Source: Terriglobia bacterium
GTDB taxonomy: Bacteria > Acidobacteriota > UBA6911
Length of the DNA stretch: 64,000 nt
Reading direction: 5' to 3'
NCBI GenBank assembly: GCA_020072565.1
Contig: JAIQGI010000021.1
Location: 62,001 to 126,000 of the forward strand
A program made the position numbers and the translations under genes. Shown piece after piece: positions 57,416 to 64,000 of the stretch (its first letter is position 1; each line of letters starts with the position of its first letter). The notes beneath the pieces were generated by a model. It did not search any database and was not told where the DNA came from. It saw only the letters and a program-made list of their open reading frames with translations.

Positions 57416-60400
57416 GTGAGATTCGTCTCCAATACAGGCACCGACCGTATCATCGACCTTGTCCGGCAGGGGCTTGCTTCGGATCATCAGCTCGATGTCG
57501 TGACCCCGACCATTTCGCTTTTTGCCTTTGCTGAAGTCATTCGTGAGGCGGCCAAACTATCGCGATGCCGCCTTATAATACCACCAGCAAATGCGGAACT
57601 GGGGATTCTAGGTTCGTCTGCCGACCGGCCAGCTCGCAACCGTTTGCTGGCCCGCTGGCTCGCGATGCGCCTGGTTGAGTGGATTCATGACAAGGCCGAA
57701 GTACGTCGCGCTATGGGCCAAGTTCCGCAGGGCTCCTTCGTCCTGCGTGATGGTAATGCTCGCCCCATGCAAGTGTTTCTGGGATCGCTTGCCTTCAGCA
57801 CCGACGGATTCGGATTAACTCCTGGCAATCCCATGAGTCTCATCCAAGCATCCGAGACTTTCGAAGAGGCCGCGCTGCTCAGTCAGTGGTTTGATACCCA
57901 ATGGTTCGCCCTTGCGGCTGATACTGGTGCCAAGGCGGCGCTGATCGAGATCCTGCAATCCCTCGCTCAGCATCGCGCTCCTTCCCTCGTCTATACGCTC
58001 ATCCTGTACCACCTCTTCCGCCACCGTGGCGACGACCTTGACGAAGAACGCATAGTCAAATCAGAGACCGGTATCCGTAAAACAGTGGTCTGGAAGAAGC
58101 TATACAAGTTCCAGCGCGACGGGGTCGTCGGCGCGATCGACAAGCTTAACCGCTTCGGCGGATGCATCATCGCAGACAGCGTCGGCCTCGGGAAAACGTT
58201 TGAAGCGCTTGCGATCATCAAGTATCACGAGCTCCGCAACGATCGCGTGCTGGTGCTCTGTCCTAAGCGCCTGCGTGACAACTGGACGCTCTACAAAGCG
58301 AATGACCGCCGCAACTTCCTTGCCCCCGATCGTTTCAACTACGATGTCCTGAACCACACGGACCTGTCTCGCAACGGCGGTTTGTCCGGTGACATCGACC
58401 TCGGGCACGTCAACTGGGGCAACTATGACCTTGTCGTCATCGACGAATCGCACAACTTCCGCAACAAGAAAACGCCTCGCGTCGGCAGCGAGACTCGCTA
58501 TGACCGTCTGATGCGCCAAATCATCAAGGAAGGCATCAAGACCCGCGTGCTCATGCTCTCGGCCACGCCAGTCAACAACCGCATGGCCGACCTGCGCAAC
58601 CAGATCGCTTTTGCCACCGAGGGTGACGACACCGCCCTGCTCGATCATGGCATCGGCAGCATTGACAGCACAACGCGGCTCGCGCAGAAGCAGTTCAACC
58701 GTTGGCTCGATCTCGACGACGCTGAACGGACGTCGTCGCGCCTCATCGAGATGCTGGGCTTCGACTATTTCACCCTCCTCGACTTGCTCACCATTGCCCG
58801 GTCGCGCAAGCACATCGAGAAGTACTACGGCATCTCCGAGACGGGCCGGTTCCCCGACCGCCTGAAACCCATCAATATCAAGGCCAATGTGGATCGCGCC
58901 GGCGAGTTCCGGTCAATCCGGGACATCAACCTCGAGATCCGCCGCCTCAATCTGGCCGCCTACGCGCCACTTCGCTACGTGCTGCCTCATAAACAGGCTG
59001 CATATGACAAAAAGTACAGCACCGAAATCCGCGGTGGCGAGGGTTTCTTCCGTCAGGTGGACCGCGAGGAGAGCCTGATCCACCTGCTGCGCGTCAACGT
59101 GCTTAAGCGAATGGAAAGCGCGGTGCCTTCATTCGCGCTCACGGTGGGGCGGCAACTTCATGACGTGGAAGCCACCCTGGCACGCATCGAAGCGCACGCC
59201 GAAGAGGTGGAGGAAATCGAGATCCAGGACGTGGATATTGAAGACCCTGCCTTCGAGAGCCTGCTCGTCGGGCGTAAGGTTAAGGTGCTGCTAAAGGATG
59301 TGGACCTTATCCGCTGGAAACAAAACCTGATCGAGGATCGCAACCGGTTGGCCACTCTGCATGCTGCAGCCACGCAAGTGGACGCCGCACGCGATGCCAA
59401 GCTCGCCGCTCTGCGCAAAGTGATCGAGCACAAGTGCCAGAACCCGATCAATCCCGGCAACCGCAAGGTGATTGTATTTACAGCCTTTGCGGACACCGCC
59501 CACTATCTCTACGAGCAGCTCGCACCATGGGCGCAGTCCGTGCTGGGTCTTCACTCCGCCCTTGTCACCGGCGCCGGTCACAATAAGACGACTCTCCCTA
59601 ATCTTCGTAAGGATTTCTCCAGTATCATCACCACCTTTTCCCCGCGCTCCAAGGAACGGCCTGAGGACCTTGCTGCCGAGGGGGAGATCGACTTGCTTAT
59701 CGCCACCGACTGCATCTCCGAAGGCCAGAACCTGCAGGACTGTGACTGGCTCATCAACTACGATATCCACTGGAACCCGGTGCGCATCATCCAGCGCTTC
59801 GGCCGCATCGATCGCATCGGTTCGCTCAACGAGCGTATCCAGCTCGTCAACTTCTGGCCCAACATGGAGCTGGAGGAATACATCAACCTCGAGCAACGGG
59901 TGAGCGGCCGCATGGTGTTGCTTGACATCTCAGCCACCGGCGAGGAGAACTTGATCGAGCAGCAGTCCGGCAACCAGATGAACGACCTGGAGTACCGCCG
60001 CAAACAACTGCTCAAACTGCAGGACGCCGTCATTGACCTGGAAGACCTTTCGAGCGGCGTGTCAATCGCCGACCTGACCCTTACCGACTTCCGCATCGAT
60101 CTGGCCGAATATCTCAAGGCGCATCCTGGTGTACTCGAAGCGTTGCCGCTGGGCACCTTCGCAGTCACTACGACGACCGAGGCGGAGGTGCCGCCGGGCA
60201 TCATCTTCTGTCTGCGAGCGGAGGGAGAGGCGGCCGGGCGTGCGTTTGAGCCAGGCTATCCTCTGGCGCCACACTATCTCGTGCACGTTGGCGATGACGG
60301 CGGCGTCCTGCTGCTCTTCCCCCAGGCCAAGCAGATTCTCGATCGCCTGAAGCGCGTCTGCGTTGGCCGCGACCTGCCGGATGCCGCCTCCTGCGCCCGC

Positions 60401-60652
60401 TTCGATAAGGCCACGAAGCAGGGCGAGGACATGCAACAGGCGCAGCGCCTGCTCGCCGCCGCCGTTGCCTCCGTTGTGGGCAAAACCGAGGAGCGCGCAG
60501 TCGCCAGTCTCTTTTCGCCGGGCGGCACGCATGCGCTTAAGGGCGAGTTCGCCGGGAGCAACGACTTCGAGGTGGTGGCCTTCCTTGTAGTTCTCCCGGG
60601 AACTCCCGACAACAACTGCAAGCCGACGATCGGATCAGAGGCCACGAGATGA
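57416..60652 (+). CDS. SNF2-type helicase with N-terminal PLD-like domain
   Basis: 1078 aa, GTG start. Residues 1-150 resemble a PLD-like domain without clear HKD motifs (DVVTPTISLFAFAEVIREA). The motor begins with Walker A ADSVGLGKT (K260) and the DEAH-box variant D343-E-S-H346, then LSATPVNNR. Motifs of the second lobe are visible (VIVFTAFADTAHYL, IATDCISEGQNLQ and IIQRFGRIDRIGS). Helicases of this layout occur in defence systems near restriction genes (for example DISARM DrmD is an SNF2 protein). It overlaps the next gene by ATGA, so the two work as a pair. Confidence 0.8.
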   Translation: MRFVSNTGTDRIIDLVRQGLASDHQLDVVTPTISLFAFAEVIREAAKLSRCRLIIPPANAELGILGSSADRPARNRLLARWLAMRLVEWIHDKAEVRRAMGQVPQGSFVLRDGNARPMQVFLGSLAFSTDGFGLTPGNPMSLIQASETFEEAALLSQWFDTQWFALAADTGAKAALIEILQSLAQHRAPSLVYTLILYHLFRHRGDDLDEERIVKSETGIRKTVVWKKLYKFQRDGVVGAIDKLNRFGGCIIADSVGLGKTFEALAIIKYHELRNDRVLVLCPKRLRDNWTLYKANDRRNFLAPDRFNYDVLNHTDLSRNGGLSGDIDLGHVNWGNYDLVVIDESHNFRNKKTPRVGSETRYDRLMRQIIKEGIKTRVLMLSATPVNNRMADLRNQIAFATEGDDTALLDHGIGSIDSTTRLAQKQFNRWLDLDDAERTSSRLIEMLGFDYFTLLDLLTIARSRKHIEKYYGISETGRFPDRLKPINIKANVDRAGEFRSIRDINLEIRRLNLAAYAPLRYVLPHKQAAYDKKYSTEIRGGEGFFRQVDREESLIHLLRVNVLKRMESAVPSFALTVGRQLHDVEATLARIEAHAEEVEEIEIQDVDIEDPAFESLLVGRKVKVLLKDVDLIRWKQNLIEDRNRLATLHAAATQVDAARDAKLAALRKVIEHKCQNPINPGNRKVIVFTAFADTAHYLYEQLAPWAQSVLGLHSALVTGAGHNKTTLPNLRKDFSSIITTFSPRSKERPEDLAAEGEIDLLIATDCISEGQNLQDCDWLINYDIHWNPVRIIQRFGRIDRIGSLNERIQLVNFWPNMELEEYINLEQRVSGRMVLLDISATGEENLIEQQSGNQMNDLEYRRKQLLKLQDAVIDLEDLSSGVSIADLTLTDFRIDLAEYLKAHPGVLEALPLGTFAVTTTTEAEVPPGIIFCLRAEGEAAGRAFEPGYPLAPHYLVHVGDDGGVLLLFPQAKQILDRLKRVCVGRDLPDAASCARFDKATKQGEDMQQAQRLLAAAVASVVGKTEERAVASLFSPGGTHALKGEFAGSNDFEVVAFLVVLPGTPDNNCKPTIGSEATR

Positions 60653-63600
60653 GGAAAGAACAATTAGGCCGACTGGTTTACTCCCCAAGCGAACTCGTCC
60701 GCTATCCTGCCTCACCGTTCGCGTCCTGGATGGACCGATACTACTTGGAAAATCCCGGCGCGGTCACTCCAGACCCACAAACCGAGGATGAAAAACTCAT
60801 CGTAGAGACCGGCAACGAACACGAGCGCACGGTGCTGAAGGAATTGAAGTCATCTGCGCCGACTTTGGTGAAAATTCCAATATCCGATGCAGGGGCTGCT
60901 CGAACGATGACGCTCTCTGCCTTGAATTCAAAGGCCCCCATTATCTATCAGGCGGCCTTGGAAGATGCGCGGTTCGCTGGGTTTGCCGACTTTCTTATTC
61001 TCGATGAATCCGGGCGATATCAGGTGTGGGACACGAAACTCGCCCGCTCGCCCAAGCCTTATTATGCTGTTCAACTGTGCTGCTATTCAGAAATGCTCGC
61101 CGCGATGACCGGCGCACTGATGTCAGAAAGATTTGGGATCATCCTCGGCACCAAGGACAGGGTTGAATTCCGGGTCGAGGACTTCATTCACTATTATCGC
61201 AGTATCAAGGCGAGTTTCCTCGCCATGCAGGACGCCTTCACCGGGAAAATGACAGATCGTCCGGAGCCGCTCCCTCGAGCTGATCACGGCCGTTGGACTT
61301 CCCATGCAGAAAAGTATTTCCACGATACGGACCACCTTGTGGGGGTTGCTGGAATAAGTGTCAGCCAGATCAAGAAGCTTAAGAGGGCCGGTATTGCAAC
61401 TGTGTCTGACCTCGCTGCAGCCTCAGGCAAATCGATTCGCAAGCTTGCGAGCGAGTCATTGGAAAAACTCATTGCCCAGGCTCGCCTCCAGTGCCAGACG
61501 CGTGTGGACCGCATCGAAAACCCAGATGCCGCACCGCGCTTCGAGATTCTACCTCACACCGGAGCCAATGGTGAACCAAGGGGTCTCGCCGCGCTTCCAC
61601 CCGATCATCAAGGAGATGTCTTTTTCGACATGGAGGGTTACCCGTTAATTTCTGGCGGACTGGAATACCTGTTTGGTATCTGCGCGCGGAATGTGGAGCC
61701 AGGTTCATTTGACTACAAGGACTGGTGGGCACACGACCGTCAGGAAGAAAAGCTCGCATTCGAGGGTTTCGTGGATTGGGCATTCAACCGATGGAAGCTC
61801 AACCCCGGCATGCACATCTACCATTACGCCGCCTACGAGGTTGGCGCGGTGCGGCGATTGAGCACGCGCCACGACACACGACAGGACGAAGTGGATGAGC
61901 TTCTCCGGAACCAAGTCTTTGTCGATCTCTACCAGATCGTCCGCCACGGACTGCGCATCGGCGAGGACAGCTACTCGCTCAAGACAGTTGAGCGCCTCTA
62001 TCGGCCGAAGCGCGCAACTGAGGTCGCCACGGCCGTTGACTCAATCATCCAATATGCGCACTGGATCGAAAGTAGGGAACCGCGTGATTGGAAGGCCAGC
62101 ACCATCCTCAAGAACATCCGCGATTATAATGAAGACGACTGTAAATCCGCGGCGGAGCTGTTGCATTGGCTTAGGAAGGTGGCGGGTGAAAACAAGATTG
62201 CTGCAGCGCGCCTGGTTCCAGTGCCGGCGCCATTCACGCCACAAGATTTGCCCCCCGAGGTTTTCGCGCGACTGGACACGGCGGCGAAACTTCGCAAGCC
62301 CAGCAACGGGGTCTCGGTGGTCCTCGCTGATTTGATCGACTTCCACCGCCGTGAAGAAAAGCCCATGTGGTGGCGGATGTTTGACCGCGCCACAGCTACA
62401 CCCGAAGAACTCCGCGACGACCCAGGTTGCATTGAGGGTGTTCAAGCCGTCGGATCTCCCGCATCCGAAAAACAATCGTTCGTACAACAATACCGGTTCG
62501 ATCCCGCGCAGGAATGCAAGCTGGCGCCCGGTGATAGCTCCCGGGTGATGTTTACCCACAATCTGAAGGCAAAGCTCACGCTCTCGAAGCTGGATACCTC
62601 CGTGGGCAGTCTGGGGCTCAAGATTGGCAAGAGAGTATTGAACGAGAAATTTTCAGGGGCGTTCCCCCTGCAGGGTTCTCTGCTTCCGGACGAGTATGTC
62701 TCGGCGGCGCCAATTCAGGTGGCCTTGACCGAAGTCGCAGTCAGGCACCTGTCAGGACAACTCGACGCGCCGGTGACCGCGCTCTTGAACCGTGTGCCAC
62801 CCGCGATGCCACTTCAAAAAGCAGGTGAGTCCCCAACTGATGCTGCCATCCGCATTACCGCCGCGATGTCTGGGGAGTGCCTTGTGGTCCAAGGGCCACC
62901 AGGCACCGGGAAGACCTACACCGCCTCGCGGGTCATCACGACGCTTCTCGCTGCTGGCAAGAAGGTCGGAGTCACTTCCAACAGCCACAAAGCAGTGGTG
63001 AACCTTCTCCTTGCTTGCGGCGAGGCCGCCAGAAAAGGCGGCGGTTGTCTCCACGGGTTGAAAGTAGGTGGAGACGTCGAGGATCAGTTGTTTTCGTGCA
63101 ATCCCGGCCTGAAACACGTCCAAAACACCAGCGACGCGCACAATGCTTATACAGGGGGTGTCGTAGGGGGAACAGCCTGGTTATTTACCCGGCCGGAGTG
63201 GGAGGGCGCGCTCGATTTCCTTTTCATCGATGAAGCCGGGCAGGTCTCGCTGGCCAACGCCGTGGCGATGGCCCGATGCGCAAAGAACCTCATTCTTCTC
63301 GGCGACCAGATGCAGCTCGAACAGCCCGTACAAGGCTCCCATCCCGGAGATGCCGGCCTCTCTGTTCTGCAATATGCCCTCAAGGACACGGCGGCTAGCC
63401 GGCCCGATTCACCCGTTTTCCACGCTGTGGTGCCCGTGGACTATGGGCTTTTCCTTGGCGAGTCTCACCGGATGCACCCGTCAGTCTGCCGCTTCATCTC
63501 CGAGAGCATCTACGAAAGGCGCCTCGGTTCGCACTCAGACTGCGCCAGGCAGAAGATCGCAATTCCGTCGGGATCCAATGGCCTCATCACCAGCGAAAGT

Positions 63601-64000
63601 GGGATTGTTTTTAGCGGCGTCGAGCACGACGGAGACATCCAGCAAAGTGACGAGGAGGTTGAACGGGTCAAAGCGATCTACCATGAACTGCGCGGACGTT
63701 CCTATACAGCCAAGGATGGCACGACCAAGCCGCTGGCGCTGGAAGACTTTCTTTTCATTGCCCCCTACAACGCCCAAGTCCGCGCGCTTCAGGTTTCCCT
63801 CCCCGCCGGCGCACGCGTTGGGAGCGTAGACAAGTTTCAAGGGCAGCAAGCCCCTGTCTGTATCCTTTCCTTCTGCTCCAGTTACGGTGAATATGGTTCC
63901 CGCGGCCTTGCCTTCATTCTTGACCGCAACCGCGTCAACGTTGCCATCTCCCGCGCCCAATGCTTAGCAGTGGTTGTTGCTGATCCTCGCATTGCAGGCG
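60649..64000 (+). CDS. RecB-like nuclease, RNase H-like domain and UPF1/DNA2-like helicase, C-terminus cut by window edge
   Basis: At least 1117 aa, ATG overlapping the upstream stop. N-terminus: TM0106-type RecB/Cas4 nuclease with WD128-T-K130 and a QLCCYSEML helix. Middle: an RNase H/DEDD-like region beginning GDVFFDMEGYP and containing YHYAAYEVGA and YNEDDCKS. C-terminus: SF1B helicase with Walker A GPPGTGKT (K755), D861-E-A-G-Q and motifs GDQMQLEQ, SHRMHPS, VDKFQGQ and NVAISRA near the edge. These proteins combine end-processing with unwinding. Here it is coupled to the PLD/SNF2 helicase, probably as a two-gene defence or repair module. The frame is open at base 64000. Confidence 0.85.
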   Translation, partial: MRKEQLGRLVYSPSELVRYPASPFASWMDRYYLENPGAVTPDPQTEDEKLIVETGNEHERTVLKELKSSAPTLVKIPISDAGAARTMTLSALNSKAPIIYQAALEDARFAGFADFLILDESGRYQVWDTKLARSPKPYYAVQLCCYSEMLAAMTGALMSERFGIILGTKDRVEFRVEDFIHYYRSIKASFLAMQDAFTGKMTDRPEPLPRADHGRWTSHAEKYFHDTDHLVGVAGISVSQIKKLKRAGIATVSDLAAASGKSIRKLASESLEKLIAQARLQCQTRVDRIENPDAAPRFEILPHTGANGEPRGLAALPPDHQGDVFFDMEGYPLISGGLEYLFGICARNVEPGSFDYKDWWAHDRQEEKLAFEGFVDWAFNRWKLNPGMHIYHYAAYEVGAVRRLSTRHDTRQDEVDELLRNQVFVDLYQIVRHGLRIGEDSYSLKTVERLYRPKRATEVATAVDSIIQYAHWIESREPRDWKASTILKNIRDYNEDDCKSAAELLHWLRKVAGENKIAAARLVPVPAPFTPQDLPPEVFARLDTAAKLRKPSNGVSVVLADLIDFHRREEKPMWWRMFDRATATPEELRDDPGCIEGVQAVGSPASEKQSFVQQYRFDPAQECKLAPGDSSRVMFTHNLKAKLTLSKLDTSVGSLGLKIGKRVLNEKFSGAFPLQGSLLPDEYVSAAPIQVALTEVAVRHLSGQLDAPVTALLNRVPPAMPLQKAGESPTDAAIRITAAMSGECLVVQGPPGTGKTYTASRVITTLLAAGKKVGVTSNSHKAVVNLLLACGEAARKGGGCLHGLKVGGDVEDQLFSCNPGLKHVQNTSDAHNAYTGGVVGGTAWLFTRPEWEGALDFLFIDEAGQVSLANAVAMARCAKNLILLGDQMQLEQPVQGSHPGDAGLSVLQYALKDTAASRPDSPVFHAVVPVDYGLFLGESHRMHPSVCRFISESIYERRLGSHSDCARQKIAIPSGSNGLITSESGIVFSGVEHDGDIQQSDEEVERVKAIYHELRGRSYTAKDGTTKPLALEDFLFIAPYNAQVRALQVSLPAGARVGSVDKFQGQQAPVCILSFCSSYGEYGSRGLAFILDRNRVNVAISRAQCLAVVVADPRIAG

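Noticed and set aside
1-64000. CRISPR arrays, rRNA operons, insertion sequences
   Set aside because: No regularly spaced repeats, rRNA-like sequence, or transposase or integrase motifs were seen on either strand.

Overview
The chromosomal-type genes point to an Acidobacteriota host. They include BlaR1-type peptidases fused to the soil-associated TIGR03435 domain, an Oar-like TonB-dependent receptor, an acidobacterial VWFA-related (TIGR03436) protein, two ADOP-type ABC permeases and a PadR regulator. This assignment is inference from family distribution; the window has no rRNA or other marker gene.

The window alternates between two kinds of DNA. Three blocks of densely packed minus-strand genes look phage- or mobile-element-derived: A about 1-12.2 kb, B about 29.9-33.2 kb, C about 42.8-48.1 kb. 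A holds TerL (cut by the window edge), TerS, an HNH protein, a DnaN-type clamp, a ParB-like protein, a probable DNA-modification enzyme, a DUF488-like protein and a tRNA-like gene. B starts with a RadC/JAMM protein. C holds two operons of small proteins led by paralogous genes. All three blocks use promoters whose -35 box lies in the palindrome TGACAATGCATTGTCA, so they probably belong to one element with one regulator.

Between these blocks lie gene sets unrelated to phage growth. (i) 2.1-4.1 kb: a lone GHKL-ATPase/nuclease fusion between HNH and TerS. (ii) 12.3-29.7 kb: BlaI, two tandemly duplicated BlaR1-TIGR03435 genes, TonB receptor, VWFA protein and a TPR-thioredoxin protein with in-frame UGA exactly at the first active-site cysteine (probable selenocysteine), then a convergent PadR-ADOP-ADOP operon. 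(iii) 33.5-42.2 kb: a Shedu-like nuclease, a membrane protein, and a coupled seven-gene operon for a branched-chain-amino-acid-type ABC transporter with an embedded membrane protein and SAM methyltransferase. (iv) 48.4 kb to the end: a defence island.

The defence island is the most striking part. A minus-strand operon encodes an XRE regulator, an unknown protein, an HExxH metalloprotease, a Cas4-like nuclease and a prokaryotic Argonaute that retains three visible PIWI catalytic aspartates. Divergent from it is a ubiquitin-like conjugation operon (Ubl, E2-like, JAB, E1-like). The two outward promoters are near-identical inverted copies, so the XRE protein probably controls both arms as one system. 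Downstream are remnants of McrC and HsdM, an excisionase-type HTH gene, a PLD/SNF2 helicase and a RecB-like nuclease/UPF1-like helicase that runs off the window.
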